This document shows, one piece after another, positions 26,617 to 36,384 of a DNA stretch of 64,000 nt. A program made the translations under genes and the position numbers. The stretch lies in NCBI RefSeq assembly GCF_001050475.1, contig NZ_CP012034.1, positions 186,001 to 250,000 on the forward strand. Reading direction: 5' to 3'. How positions within the stretch are numbered: the first letter of the stretch is position 1; every line of letters begins with the position of its first letter. Source of the DNA: Companilactobacillus ginsenosidimutans (lineage in GTDB: Bacteria > Bacillota > Bacilli > Lactobacillales > Lactobacillaceae). The notes beneath the pieces were generated by a model. It saw nothing but the letters and a program-made list of their open reading frames with translations. It was not told the DNA's origin and ran no database searches.

Positions 26617-28131
26617 ATGAATGACAGTAATTCGACGAAAAAAACCATCACAATGGTCGGTCTGATCATGATGATTTTTACGTCAGTATTTGGTTTTGCT
26701 AACACTACAGTTGCTTATGAGCAAATGGGATTAGCAAGTATTATTTGGTATTTATTTGCGGCAGTGTTCTTCTTCCTGCCAGTTGGATTTATGATGGCAG
26801 AATATGGTTCTGCGTTTAATGAAGCTAAGGGTGGTATTTACTCTTGGATCGAAGGTGCCGTTGGCGCAAGATTAGCTTTCACAGGGACATTCATTTGGTT
26901 AGCTTCATGGGAAGTTTGGTTAGTTTCAACCGCTTCAAAAGTTTGGATTCCAATGTCTACATTTTTTGCTGGACATGATACGACACAGAGCTGGCATTTA
27001 GGTAGCTTGACATCAACTCAAACTATCGGTTTACTTGCTGTTTTGTGGATTATCTTTGTTACATTTACTGCATCACTAGGTATGGATAAGATTTCTAAAA
27101 TTTCATCACTTGGTGGAACAATGATGATTATTTTAAATGTTATTTTCTTTGGACTTAGTATTGCCATGATTTTCTTATCAGGTTTTCACATGGCAGAACC
27201 TGTTCATGGTATTAGCACTTTTGTTCAATCAGCTAATCCAGAGTTTTCGTCACCAATAGGAATGGTTTCATTTATCGTTTATGCAATCTTTGCATATGGT
27301 GGTATGGAATCCATGGGTGGTGTCACGGATAGTATGAAGAATCCTAAACGTGATTTTCCACGTGGTATTTTAATTTCCGCCGGAATTATTGCTGTCTTGT
27401 ATTCTTTGACAATTTTATTCTGGGGAATTAGTGCTAACTGGCACGACGTAATCGGTAAGAGCGGTGTTAACTTAGGTAATATTACTTATGTTATGATGAG
27501 TAATCTTGGTTATACATTCGGAACACACATCGGTATGAGTGCTTCAGCAGCTACTGTATTGGGTGCCTGGTTAGCAAGATTTACTGCGTTAGATATGTTT
27601 ATTCTATACATGGGTGCCTTCTTTGTATTAATTTATTCACCACTCAAATCATTTATTCTGGGAACTCCTAAGGATTTTTGGCCTAAGCGTGTTACTAAAT
27701 TAAATGACAAGGGAATGCCAGCAAATGCTATGTGGATGCAAGCTATTTTTGTTATCGTGATCATTTTAGCTGTTGATTTTCTTGGTGGCCGTAATGCTAA
27801 GAACTTGTATGGTATTTTGACCTTGATGGCTAATGTTGCCACAAGTGTTCCATATTTATTCTTAGTTGGTGCATTTCCATTCTTTAGTATTAACGATGAT
27901 ATTGAAAAACCATATCAATTCTTTAAAAATAAAAAGTTTATGTGGGCAACTTCAATCTTGGTATTCCTAGTAGTATTGTTTGCAATTATCTTTACGCTAT
28001 TAGAACCAATTATTGAACATCAATATATGGATGCTTTCTGGACAATTCTTGGACCAGTAGCATTCGGTGCAATTGCTTTAATTCTTTATGGGGCATATGC
28101 ACGAAAACAACGTAATAAGAATTTGAATTAG
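26617..28131 (+). CDS. APC-superfamily amino acid transporter, YjeM-like
   Basis: The 504-residue protein has about twelve membrane segments. The first repeat block is MIFTSVFGFANTTVAYEQMG, with PVGFMMAEYGSAFNEAKGGIYSWIEGAVG next, typical of the glutamate/GABA-antiporter branch of the APC superfamily and of YjeM. The block YAIFAYGGMESMGGVTDSMKNPKRDFPRGI is in the sixth-segment region. It imports or exchanges an amino acid at the cell membrane. It follows the dipeptidase gene by 32 bp and could take part in the same amino acid supply. The substrate is not shown. Confidence 0.87.
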   Translation: MNDSNSTKKTITMVGLIMMIFTSVFGFANTTVAYEQMGLASIIWYLFAAVFFFLPVGFMMAEYGSAFNEAKGGIYSWIEGAVGARLAFTGTFIWLASWEVWLVSTASKVWIPMSTFFAGHDTTQSWHLGSLTSTQTIGLLAVLWIIFVTFTASLGMDKISKISSLGGTMMIILNVIFFGLSIAMIFLSGFHMAEPVHGISTFVQSANPEFSSPIGMVSFIVYAIFAYGGMESMGGVTDSMKNPKRDFPRGILISAGIIAVLYSLTILFWGISANWHDVIGKSGVNLGNITYVMMSNLGYTFGTHIGMSASAATVLGAWLARFTALDMFILYMGAFFVLIYSPLKSFILGTPKDFWPKRVTKLNDKGMPANAMWMQAIFVIVIILAVDFLGGRNAKNLYGILTLMANVATSVPYLFLVGAFPFFSINDDIEKPYQFFKNKKFMWATSILVFLVVLFAIIFTLLEPIIEHQYMDAFWTILGPVAFGAIALILYGAYARKQRNKNLN

Positions 28132-28172
28132 AAAAAAGCCTTCAATCCGTTTTGGATTGAAGGCTTTTTGAT
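28132..28172. terminator. Bidirectional terminator between transporter and glyA
   Basis: A perfect stem AAAAGCCTTCAATCC / GGATTGAAGGCTTTT is flanked by A and T runs. Confidence 0.9.
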
Positions 28173-28180
28173 TAGAGTGA

Positions 28181-29410
28181 TTAGTTAATTGGATGTTTAT
28201 CTGTTAGAGCTTTTGTACGATCGTCAAGTTCTTTAAGCTTATCAGCATCATCATGATACTTAATAGCTTCGACAATGATGCTAGCTACTTCTCTAGAGTC
28301 ATCTTCATCAAAACCACGTGAAGTAATTGCAGGTGTACCTAAACGTAAACCAGATGTGTATTTTGGTGGCAATGGGTCATTAGGAATTGCTTCTTTGTTA
28401 GTAGTGATATGAATCGAGTCAAGAAGATTTTGAACTTCCATACCATTCATATCTGTTTCAGTAAGAACAACATTTAACAAGTGATTATCTGTACCGCCAG
28501 TTAGTACTGAAAGGTCATCAGCGTTGTTGATAACTTCAGACATTGCTGCAGCATTTTTCTTTACTTGCTCCATGTATGTCTTGTATTCGGGTTGTAAATC
28601 TTCACCAAAGGCAACTGCTTTAGCAGCAATAACATGTTCCAATGGTCCACCTTGTGTACCAGGGAAGATGGCAGAATTAATCTTCTTACCAAGTTCTGGT
28701 TTAGCAAAAATCATACCACCACGAGGTCCACGTAGAGTTTTGTGAGTAGTCGTAGTAACAATATCAGCAACACCAATTGGAGTTGGGTGTAGACCAACAG
28801 CAACAAGTCCAGCAATATGAGCCATATCGACCATAAGTAAAGCATCTACTGAATCTGCAATTTTACGGAACTTATCGAAATCGATAATTCTACTGTAAGC
28901 TGAAGCGCCAGCAACGATAAGCTTTGGCTTAACTTCTTCAGCAATTTTTTGGACATCATCGTAATCGATGAATCCTTCATCGTTAACTCCGTATGAATGG
29001 AAATCGTACATTTTACCTGAGAAGTTAACTCGTGATCCGTGAGTTAAGTGACCACCGGCATTTAAATCCATACCTAATACTGTGTCACCGGGCTTTAAAA
29101 CAGCTTGGTAAGCAGCGGCATTAGCTTGTGAACCTGAGTGGGGTTGAACGTTAACATATTCAGCATTGAATAGTTTTTTGGCACGGTCAATCGCAATTTG
29201 TTCGATTTGGTCGATGTATTCACATCCACCATAATAACGGTGTCCAGGATAACCTTCAGCATATTTGTTAGTTAAGACGGAACCTTGAGCTTTTCTTACA
29301 TTGTCAGAAACAATGTTTTCAGATGCAATAAGTTCGATGTTACGGTTTTGACGATTCTCTTCCTTTTGGATTAGATCAAAAACTTCTTTATCACCATTAC
29401 TGTATTTCAT
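28181..29410 (-). CDS. glyA: Serine hydroxymethyltransferase
   Basis: This 409-residue PLP enzyme interconverts serine and glycine with transfer of a one-carbon unit to tetrahydrofolate. Family blocks are [32 protein letters not shown], and [17 protein letters not shown] with the PLP-binding Lys. It also has [18 protein letters not shown]. The length is normal. The ATG at 29410 has AGGAGT upstream. The secreted nuclease gene lies 11 bp upstream in the same direction, so the two may share a transcript although their functions are unrelated. Confidence 0.96.
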   Translation of the reverse strand: MKYSNGDKEVFDLIQKEENRQNRNIELIASENIVSDNVRKAQGSVLTNKYAEGYPGHRYYGGCEYIDQIEQIAIDRAKKLFNAEYVNVQPHSGSQANAAAYQAVLKPGDTVLGMDLNAGGHLTHGSRVNFSGKMYDFHSYGVNDEGFIDYDDVQKIAEEVKPKLIVAGASAYSRIIDFDKFRKIADSVDALLMVDMAHIAGLVAVGLHPTPIGVADIVTTTTHKTLRGPRGGMIFAKPELGKKINSAIFPGTQGGPLEHVIAAKAVAFGEDLQPEYKTYMEQVKKNAAAMSEVINNADDLSVLTGGTDNHLLNVVLTETDMNGMEVQNLLDSIHITTNKEAIPNDPLPPKYTSGLRLGTPAITSRGFDEDDSREVASIIVEAIKYHDDADKLKELDDRTKALTDKHPIN

Positions 29411-29421
29411 TGAATCACTCC

Positions 29422-30222
29422 TTAATTATTATTTACAACACTTGTACCATCAGCATAGTTTATATTGACGCCTTTCTCAACATTGAAAATGTATACATTA
29501 AAATATATTTGTTTATCCACGTTACCATTTGTATCCATAGATTCCCCCATCATCTGAACACCTCGGGCTAAAAGTTCGTTTCCTCGATAAATAGGTTGAA
29601 CTCGATAACGAATAAAATTACTTGGATTTTGTTTCAAATAATATGCTATATCATCTTCATGCTTGAGCATTTCCGGAGCGTTTAATGAACGTGTTCCAGT
29701 CATCAAATTCTTCGGATTGTTGTTTTGACCGGTAAGTTGATAACCAATCAAATGAGAACGATTATAAAGCCATCCACCATGAATCTTCTTGTTATGCCAG
29801 CCAGTTGGATTGACATACAGTGGCTCTCTTTTAGCAGTTGGCATCAAGCTTTTATTCAACAGTGCATCAGCTCGGATCGCACGATTATAGTTATCCAAAT
29901 TTTCAAAGCTTTGCCAGGCGCCTTTTTGAACACTGAGGTCCTGTTGTGAGAATGTTGGTTGATTATTATTTACTTCTACCTCTTGTGTTCCATTGTATTT
30001 TAAATCAGCAAGCTGGGAGTTTGATTTAACATTGGAAGAGGTAGCTTGTTGTTGATCACTGTTTGACTTATTTTGGTATGATTCATAAGTTCCAGAACCT
30101 CCAACAACCACCAATAAAATTCCGAGTGTGAATAATTTTTTACGTTGACGCTTTTTTGGTTTTGTCATAAAAGTGGCAAGTAAAATAATAATACCTAAAA
30201 CGATTAACGCTAACATATACAT
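29422..30222 (-). CDS. DNA/RNA non-specific endonuclease, membrane-anchored
   Basis: The 266-residue protein has an N-terminal membrane segment ([17 protein letters not shown]), a second hydrophobic stretch near residues 31-45, a Gln/Ser/Asn-rich linker, and a nuclease domain of the EndA/NucA type. The active-site block is [20 protein letters not shown], with the catalytic His in RSHLIG, followed by [11 protein letters not shown]. EndA-type enzymes degrade DNA at the cell surface, for nutrition or during DNA uptake. The ATG at 30222 has GAGGGAG upstream. It lies just upstream of glyA. Confidence 0.88.
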   Translation of the reverse strand: MYMLALIVLGIIILLATFMTKPKKRQRKKLFTLGILLVVVGGSGTYESYQNKSNSDQQQATSSNVKSNSQLADLKYNGTQEVEVNNNQPTFSQQDLSVQKGAWQSFENLDNYNRAIRADALLNKSLMPTAKREPLYVNPTGWHNKKIHGGWLYNRSHLIGYQLTGQNNNPKNLMTGTRSLNAPEMLKHEDDIAYYLKQNPSNFIRYRVQPIYRGNELLARGVQMMGESMDTNGNVDKQIYFNVYIFNVEKGVNINYADGTSVVNNN

Positions 30223-30404
30223 GTGATACTTCTCCCTCTGTTATTTTACCAAGATTGTCATGTGAATACCTCATATATGCTTGATATCCACATGTTTAAC
30301 AAAAACAATTTTATCACATTACGACCATACGTTCGCATTCAACTTGCTTGAAATAATATATTTTTAAAGTTATGATTGAATTATAAATACGAGGAGGTTT
30401 CAAT

Positions 30405-31760
30405 ATGAAAGTTATTGTAGTAGGTTCATCTCACGGTGGGTACGAAACGGTCGAAGGACTTCTCAAAAAAAATCCCGATACAGAAATTCAGTGGTATGAG
30501 AAAGGTGACTTCTTGTCATTCTTATCTTGTGGTATGCAATTGTATCTAGAGGGTAAAGTTAAAAAGGTGAATAGTGTTAGTTATGCTACACCAGAAGAAA
30601 TGGAAAAGAAGGGTGTTTCAGTATTCTTGCAACAAGAGATCACTGAAATAGATCCAGATAAACACGAAGTAACGGTTGTTAACCAAATTGACAATTCTTC
30701 ACGTACAGAAAAATATGACAAATTAGTATTGAGTGCTGGTGCAGTGCCAACTCAGATTCCAGTTGAAGGTAGCGACTTGCAAAATATTTATGCCATGCGT
30801 GGTCGCGATTGGGCAATTAGATTAAAGGCTAGAACCGTTGATCCAACAATCAATAATGTTGTCGTAATTGGTTCTGGATATATTGGTAACGAAGCTACCG
30901 AAGTATTTGCAAAAGCAGGTATGAATGTAACTGTTATTGATATTTTGCCTAGAGTATTGGGCACTTATCTTGATCCAGAATTTACTGATATTCTTGCCAA
31001 GAATATGCAAGATCATGGAGTTAATTTAGCAGTCGGTGAAAGTGTTAAGAAGTTTATTGGTAAAGATGGCAAAGTTGCACAAGTTGAAACAGATAAGGGT
31101 ACTTATGATGCTGACTTAGTTGTTGAAGCAGCCGGTATTCGTCCAAATACAAAGTGGTTGCGCGGAATTCTTCAATTAAATGACGATGGCACTATTTCAA
31201 CTGACGATTATATGCAAACAAGTCAAAAAGATATTTTTGCTGTTGGTGATGCCACTCATATTAAATTCTTACCTACTGATGGGGAAGCTCATATTTCATT
31301 AGCAACGAACGCACGTAGACAAGGTCGCATCGCTGCGTTAAATATCGAAAAGCCAACGAGAAAATTCCCCGGAATTTCTGGTTCATCAGCTTTAACTGTA
31401 TTTGATTATAAATTTGCGTCAACTGGAATTAAAGATGCAACTGCAGAAGCTTATAAAGCTAATGTGAAATCAGTTTTCGTTACTGATTTATATAGACCTA
31501 AATTCGTTCCAGAAGCCGAGAATACGACTGTTTACTTCAAATTGACTTATAATGCTGAAAATCATCAAATTGTTGGTGCTCAAATTATGTCAAAAGCCGA
31601 TGTAACAGCTAATATCAATGCTATTTCCGTAGCTATTCAAGCTAAATTGACAATCGAAGATCTCGAATATGCCGATTTCTTCTTCCAACCAGGATTTGAT
31701 CGTCCATGGAATATTATTAATGTTGCTGCACAAAAAGCAGTCGAAGAAGAAAATAAATAA
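30405..31760 (+). CDS. npr: NADH peroxidase
   Basis: This 451-residue FAD enzyme reduces hydrogen peroxide to water with NADH. It follows the Enterococcus enzyme closely. The N-terminal FAD fold is [12 protein letters not shown] with active-site His10. The redox cysteine, a sulfenic acid in the known enzyme, is Cys42 in [15 protein letters not shown]. The NAD-binding segment is [31 protein letters not shown] follows, and the C-terminal interface is [19 protein letters not shown]. The start has GAGGAGG upstream. It is a single gene with its own terminator, and its likely role is defence against peroxide from aerobic growth. Confidence 0.93.
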   Translation: MKVIVVGSSHGGYETVEGLLKKNPDTEIQWYEKGDFLSFLSCGMQLYLEGKVKKVNSVSYATPEEMEKKGVSVFLQQEITEIDPDKHEVTVVNQIDNSSRTEKYDKLVLSAGAVPTQIPVEGSDLQNIYAMRGRDWAIRLKARTVDPTINNVVVIGSGYIGNEATEVFAKAGMNVTVIDILPRVLGTYLDPEFTDILAKNMQDHGVNLAVGESVKKFIGKDGKVAQVETDKGTYDADLVVEAAGIRPNTKWLRGILQLNDDGTISTDDYMQTSQKDIFAVGDATHIKFLPTDGEAHISLATNARRQGRIAALNIEKPTRKFPGISGSSALTVFDYKFASTGIKDATAEAYKANVKSVFVTDLYRPKFVPEAENTTVYFKLTYNAENHQIVGAQIMSKADVTANINAISVAIQAKLTIEDLEYADFFFQPGFDRPWNIINVAAQKAVEEENK

Positions 31761-31836
31761 TTATCGAATTTATTTAATTGATAAATGAATCTCATATGAC
31801 TTAAATGACTCGATAAGGCCTTACATGATAGGAAGT

Positions 31837-31874
31837 TCAGAAGTTGAAAATATATTTTCAACTTCTTTTTTTAT
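31837..31874 (+). terminator. Terminator after npr
   Basis: A perfect stem AGAAGTTGAAAA / TTTTCAACTTCT with loop TATA precedes a T run. Confidence 0.85.
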
Positions 31875-31968
31875 GCTTAATTATAAATTTAACGAGTGAA
31901 TGCACTTTCACAATAGGGATTACTCTAGTAAAATAAGTTTATTAGTTATTTTAAGAGGGATAAATATT

Positions 31969-32733
31969 ATGAATAAAAAGGGACTGCTATCTGCATTGTT
32001 GGCAGCGTCACTTATTTTTATCAGCAGTCTAGTTTTTGTTGGAAGGGCTGATGCGGTGTCACTACAATATCAAGTTTTACAGCCTAATGGACAGACTAGC
32101 CATGCTGACCAGTATATGGATAAGCCAGCTAATGTAATAATTCAAGATGGAAAATATTATGTTTCAATGTCATCATCCGTTCCGGCTTGGATTGGATCAC
32201 ATCCGGTGACATATACTAGTATCAATAATGGGGATGGGCAAATTGTTAATAATGCTCATGGTGCCAGTTTTAAATTTTCTACCACAAATTTGAGTAAATT
32301 AATACCAGTTACAATGCACCTGGATGTAAAGGTAGCTAACGTTAATATGGATGCATTAGTTTATCTGAAGTTTCTAAATGTTCCTGCATTAGATAGCGGG
32401 CAAGGTGCTAACCAGCCTAATGCTGATGCAAACAATGTTGGAAATGCTTCTGCTGATGGGAATCAACCGGCTGATAACAAAGATGCTGGAGATGCAACAA
32501 AGGCAGATGCTGATGAGAAGAAGGTTACTATTAAGAAACCAGTTAAACTAAATAAGAAAGATTCACCGAAGAAAGAGAAAGATTCCAACGCAGGTTCTTC
32601 GGTTATCTATCCAGATAAGGCTAAAAAGAAATCGAATAACAAAGCACATTACATTGAAATTGCTTCAGGTGTTGTAGTTCTTGTAGTTGCGATTGCTGCA
32701 GTTGTTTATTATCGTTCACGAAATAAAGCATAA
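31969..32733 (+). CDS. NEAT-like cell-surface protein with C-terminal membrane anchor
   Basis: The 254-residue protein has a signal peptide (LLSALLAASLIFISSLVFVG), a domain of about 115 residues and a long Ala/Asn/Asp/Lys-rich spacer. It ends with a membrane segment (IEIASGVVVLVVAIAAVVYY) and a basic tail. The domain (YQVLQPNGQTSHADQYMDKP, DGKYYVSMSSS, PVTYTSINNGDG) resembles a NEAT domain, which in relatives binds haem or its iron-carrying forms at the surface. There is no LPXTG sorting signal. The start is ATG 31969 with AGAGGGA upstream. It stands alone between terminators. No haem transporter gene is nearby, so binding is unproven. Confidence 0.62.
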   Translation: MNKKGLLSALLAASLIFISSLVFVGRADAVSLQYQVLQPNGQTSHADQYMDKPANVIIQDGKYYVSMSSSVPAWIGSHPVTYTSINNGDGQIVNNAHGASFKFSTTNLSKLIPVTMHLDVKVANVNMDALVYLKFLNVPALDSGQGANQPNADANNVGNASADGNQPADNKDAGDATKADADEKKVTIKKPVKLNKKDSPKKEKDSNAGSSVIYPDKAKKKSNNKAHYIEIASGVVVLVVAIAAVVYYRSRNKA

Positions 32734-32780
32734 AAAAAGTTTCTGTCTCTTATAATTGAGGGACAGAAACTTATTTTTTT
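32733..32780. terminator. Bidirectional terminator between convergent genes
   Basis: A perfect stem AAGTTTCTGTC / GACAGAAACTT extended by wobble pairs is flanked by A and T runs. Confidence 0.88.
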
Positions 32781-33687
32781 ACTCAAAAGCTTTTTTCAAT
32801 CTGGCGATTCGTTTATCCAAAGGTGGATGGGTATCGAACCAGTCGGCAAAATCTTTCTTCTTTTTTGGATCATTGAAGTATAAAGCTGCACTGGCATCGT
32901 CTACCTTTTTCATAGGTTGGTCGTAATATTTTAATTTTGTCAGTGCGTCAATTAATCCTTGCGGATTCTGAGTTAAGTTGGCACCGGATACGTCTGCAAG
33001 GTATTCTCGGTTTCTAGAAATGGCTAATTGCACCAAATTGGCAATGATAGGTCCAATTATCATGAAGACCAATCCAACCAACCAGAGGACCAATCGAATT
33101 GCTACCCAGCTACTTCCACGGTCTCGGTCGTCAGTAAATGGGAGAACAAAACGATAGGCATTACCAACCAATGTACAAATTAAAATGATTGCAGATGAAA
33201 GTGCAACAGAAATGGTTGAAACTCTGATATCAAAATTTTTAACGTGAGAAATTTCATGTGCCATTACACCTTCAAGTTCTTCACGATCCATCATATTGTA
33301 TAATCCACGAGTAACTGCCACCGCGGCATGCTGAGGGTCACGTCCAGTTGCAAATGCATTTGGACTGTCATCTTCAATAATATAAATATCGGGTAAAGGG
33401 ATGTCCGCAACCATCGACATATCTTCGACAATATGCCAAAGTTTTGGAGCTTCATCTGCGGAATTAATTTTTCTAGCATTGTTCATCGACATGACAATAC
33501 TTGTCGATTGAAAATAGGTGACTAAAGCATAAATCAACGCAACTACTAAGGAAAAAATAATCCCGTACCAAATATTGTCAACAAAGAAATACCCAATGAA
33601 ACTACCTAATGCAGCAAGGACTACGAAGAAAATTGCAAAGATGAAAAATGTTTTTCGTTTATTGCTATCAATTTGCTGGTAGAGCAT
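32779..33687 (-). CDS. htpX: HtpX-type membrane zinc protease
   Basis: This 302-residue M48-family protease acts in membrane-protein quality control. Two N-terminal membrane segments (residues 13-35 and 42-60) are followed by the zinc motif HEISH at residues 144-148. Two further hydrophobic segments and the third-ligand region NREYLADVSGANLT come next. The end DWFDTHPPLDKRIARLKK is typical of the family. The gene is 13 bp downstream of lemA in the same operon, a common pairing in lactic acid bacteria. Confidence 0.94.
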   Translation of the reverse strand: MLYQQIDSNKRKTFFIFAIFFVVLAALGSFIGYFFVDNIWYGIIFSLVVALIYALVTYFQSTSIVMSMNNARKINSADEAPKLWHIVEDMSMVADIPLPDIYIIEDDSPNAFATGRDPQHAAVAVTRGLYNMMDREELEGVMAHEISHVKNFDIRVSTISVALSSAIILICTLVGNAYRFVLPFTDDRDRGSSWVAIRLVLWLVGLVFMIIGPIIANLVQLAISRNREYLADVSGANLTQNPQGLIDALTKLKYYDQPMKKVDDASAALYFNDPKKKKDFADWFDTHPPLDKRIARLKKAFE

Positions 33688-33700
33688 GGTTTTCTCCTAC

Positions 33701-34252
33701 TTAAAACTTAACTTTTGGAGCTTCTTTTTCAGTTTCAGGAACTGAAATGAAGTCGATTGCTTGGAACTTGTGAATTCCAGCAACGATGTTACGTGGGAAA
33801 GTTTCAATTGCTGTGTCATATTGTTGAACTTGACTATTATAAGCTTGACGAGCATATGAAATCTTGTTCTCTGTGTTAGATAATTCTTCCATCAAACTTT
33901 GGAATTCTTGGTTAGCCTTCAAATCAGGATAACTTTCAGATAGGGCAAAAACTTGTCTCAAAGCACCAGTTAATGCGTTGTCTGCAGCAGCTTTTTCTTG
34001 TTGTGAGTTGGCGCTGACAACTTGGTTTCTTGATTGAACAACTTTATTCAATGTATCTTTTTCATGAGCTGCATAACCTTTGACAGTTTCGACAAGGTTA
34101 GGAATCAAGTCAGTACGACGTTTGAGTTGTACATCAATCTGTGAACTGAATTCTTTGGCACGGTTACGATATCTAACCAAACCGTTGTACATTGATACAT
34201 AGGCGATGATTAGTAAAACTAATATAACAATAATTATTATTGTTGCGGTCAT
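33701..34252 (-). CDS. lemA: LemA family protein
   Basis: The 183-residue protein has one N-terminal membrane segment (TIIIIVILVLLIIAYVSMYN) and a helical cytoplasmic or surface domain. The family block is KRRTDLIPNLVETVKGYAAHE, followed by LNKVVQSRNQVVSA and the late YNSQVQQYDTAIETFPRNIVAG. The exact role is not known; it is often cotranscribed with htpX and linked to envelope stress. The start is ATG 34252 with AAAGGAG before it, giving the normal family N terminus. The longer frame to 34345 is not supported. Confidence 0.93.
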   Translation of the reverse strand: MTATIIIIVILVLLIIAYVSMYNGLVRYRNRAKEFSSQIDVQLKRRTDLIPNLVETVKGYAAHEKDTLNKVVQSRNQVVSANSQQEKAAADNALTGALRQVFALSESYPDLKANQEFQSLMEELSNTENKISYARQAYNSQVQQYDTAIETFPRNIVAGIHKFQAIDFISVPETEKEAPKVKF

Positions 34253-34519
34253 TGTATTCTCCTTTGAATTTGTTGCATTCATTTTACCATATAACCTAAA
34301 TTTAATATCAAAACTGTCTTGAGCAGTTAAAAAATAATTTCCCATTTTTAGTTATAAATATTTTGTTTTATTTTATGATGAAAAAACTATCGAAAATTAA
34401 TTCAAATAAAATTTCCAAGCAAGATACAATCTAATCAAAGAGGATAGTTATAGTATGATTTTTATTCAAGTATCATTATTATTTGACACGAGAAAATTTT
34501 ATAGCTAAGGGTGTTGGTT

Positions 34520-35632
34520 ATGAAAAAAAGTATAAGAGTTACTTCAGTATTAGTGAGTGTATTAATCGTATTAATGCCATTTATAGTTCAACAAAATGTT
34601 TTGGCAGACTCGTCTACTGAACTGTCTGGACAACCAGAGATTGTCGACAATGATCAAGTTGATTTTGATAGTGAGATTGATGGAATGCTCCAGAAGAATA
34701 ACTTTTGCGGATCAATTTTTGTAGTCAAAGGTGGAAAGACCATTTATTCGAAAAATGTCGGTGATGCTAATTATAAAGAACAGCTAAAGAACCGTCAGAA
34801 TAAGGCATATGAAATTGATTCCATTCAGAAAAGCTTAACCGCAGGACTAATTATGAAATTAGTTCAAGAACATAAATTAAGCTTGGATGATAAACTATCA
34901 AAATTTTTACCTGAAGTACCTGGTAGTAACCAAATAACTTTGAGAATGATGTTGGATATGACGTCTGGATTGGTCTTACCAAATGATGGACCATCAAGTG
35001 TAATGCCTGATGACCGTTTGGTCGATTTTGATACACATGAGGTTACTTTTTCAAAATCGATGTTGAACAAGTGGCAATATTCACCAATCAACTTCGTATT
35101 TTTGGCCAGAATTGTCGAAATGGTTACACATAAGACTTATAAACACGTATTCACTAAGGAATATATTGATAAGCTTCATTTAAAACACACAGTATTTGCA
35201 TTCGGACCTAGTCACGGAGTTGAAAAAGCTCAAGGGTATACAAATCGCGATCCACTTTCACCAAGACTAAATTACAACAATCCTTATATGACTCAACCTT
35301 GGGAGACTAGAGACGAAATGGGTACTGGTCAAGTATTTATGTCACCAGAAGATTTATACAAGGCTGAAAAATATTTGGTATCAGGAAAATTCTTAACAAA
35401 GGAATCACGTGATGTGCTCTTCACCCCCGGTAGTATCAGTACTTACGGTGGTGGATTTTATAATAATCATAACAGTCACCAATCAAATGGATGGGGTTAT
35501 GGATATCAATCGGTAATTCATATTTCAGATGATGGAAAGACTGCGGTTGTAGTGATGAGCAACTATCAGCGACTTGCAAATAATATCAAACCAATGGCAA
35601 GACAGATTTATTCAATGGTCTTAACTGATTAA
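34520..35632 (+). CDS. Serine beta-lactamase-like hydrolase, secreted
   Basis: The 370-residue protein has a signal peptide (residues about 1-30, ending near VLADS) and a class C beta-lactamase/penicillin-binding fold. The nucleophile motif SxxK is SIQKSLTAG, after AYEID. The second motif is YSPINFVFLARIVEM (Y-x-N type with Pro-Ile spacing). The third-motif region is NGWGYGYQSVIHI. Such enzymes in lactobacilli may be carboxypeptidases or esterases rather than antibiotic resistance factors. The start ATG 34520 follows AAGGGTG. It is a single gene. Confidence 0.82.
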   Translation: MKKSIRVTSVLVSVLIVLMPFIVQQNVLADSSTELSGQPEIVDNDQVDFDSEIDGMLQKNNFCGSIFVVKGGKTIYSKNVGDANYKEQLKNRQNKAYEIDSIQKSLTAGLIMKLVQEHKLSLDDKLSKFLPEVPGSNQITLRMMLDMTSGLVLPNDGPSSVMPDDRLVDFDTHEVTFSKSMLNKWQYSPINFVFLARIVEMVTHKTYKHVFTKEYIDKLHLKHTVFAFGPSHGVEKAQGYTNRDPLSPRLNYNNPYMTQPWETRDEMGTGQVFMSPEDLYKAEKYLVSGKFLTKESRDVLFTPGSISTYGGGFYNNHNSHQSNGWGYGYQSVIHISDDGKTAVVVMSNYQRLANNIKPMARQIYSMVLTD

Positions 35633-35745
35633 AAAATTGAATTTACATTTGAAGATTTCTTGAGTATCATTTTAAGTAATGTTCGATTTTTGTTTGATTA
35701 AGCAAACGTATGTTCGTATAATAATTTTTGATAGGGGTGTTATTT

Positions 35746-36036
35746 ATGAACAAGGTGATACTTAACGATTTTATTTCTGAATTCAAAAAAGGCTACGATG
35801 CGACTACTTTTAATAGTCTGGAAGTAGTAAATAACGATTCTTTGGATCAATCTTCAATATTTATTAAACAAAATGGCGGAATTCATAACGAATTCAAAAA
35901 GATTTATTCTATTTCACCAATGAACACAAACACGGTGGATGGGATTTTGAGTGAAGCTTCTAAAAAATTGCCGTTCGATGGATATTACATTCGCGAAAAA
36001 TCAAGTGAACTTGACACAAATTATGTAAAATTTTGA
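35746..36036 (+). CDS. Small hypothetical protein, distant relative of the one at 43428
   Basis: The 96-residue protein begins MNKVILNDFISEFKKGYDA. It shares a spaced pattern with the 89-residue product at 43428: F-x-K-x-Y near the start, then F-x-x-L-x-V-V-x-N, then a strand ending I-x-Q, a Lys-rich turn, and L-P before the C terminus. It appears to be an alpha/beta protein without a signal or membrane segment. The ATG at 35746 has AGGGGTG upstream. It lies at the left edge of the glycosyltransferase block. The function is unknown. Confidence 0.55.
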   Translation: MNKVILNDFISEFKKGYDATTFNSLEVVNNDSLDQSSIFIKQNGGIHNEFKKIYSISPMNTNTVDGILSEASKKLPFDGYYIREKSSELDTNYVKF

Positions 36037-36249
36037 ATAAAATAGCGTTATCATTCCCGCTATAATAAGGTTTATAACATTGTTTATATTTTTTGTTACG
36101 TTTTCATTATATTTAAATTATTTTATTTAAAAGTAGGCTAAAAATGTAGACATATATTTCTAAAATAGCGATAATGGTTATAGATAAATGAGATTCATTT
36201 ATCAAAGAATCATAGTTTTAGGTAGTACAGGTTATACCTTTTTACCAAC

Positions 36250-36293
36250 ACAAAAACTCCCCTATTCATGTACATGGACAGGGGAGTTTTTGT
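36250..36293. terminator. Strong terminator, bidirectional
   Basis: AAAAACTCCCCT is paired with AGGGGAGTTTTT around a loop that itself contains CATGTACATG. It is the main feature of the 348-bp gap 36037-36384. The gap also has a hairpin ATAAATGA / TCATTTAT near 36184-36202, which might be part of a small RNA; otherwise nothing is seen. Confidence 0.85.
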
Positions 36294-36384
36294 ATAATCA
36301 ATTAATTCTGCAATTCAATATATCTACGAAGTTTCCATGAGAAAATGAATTATCCTAAAAGAGCGCAATTGCGTATTATTCACA

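Noticed and set aside
34511-35632. Antibiotic-resistance beta-lactamase
   Set aside because: Only the fold motifs match; secreted relatives in lactobacilli are usually carboxypeptidase- or esterase-like, so no resistance is claimed.
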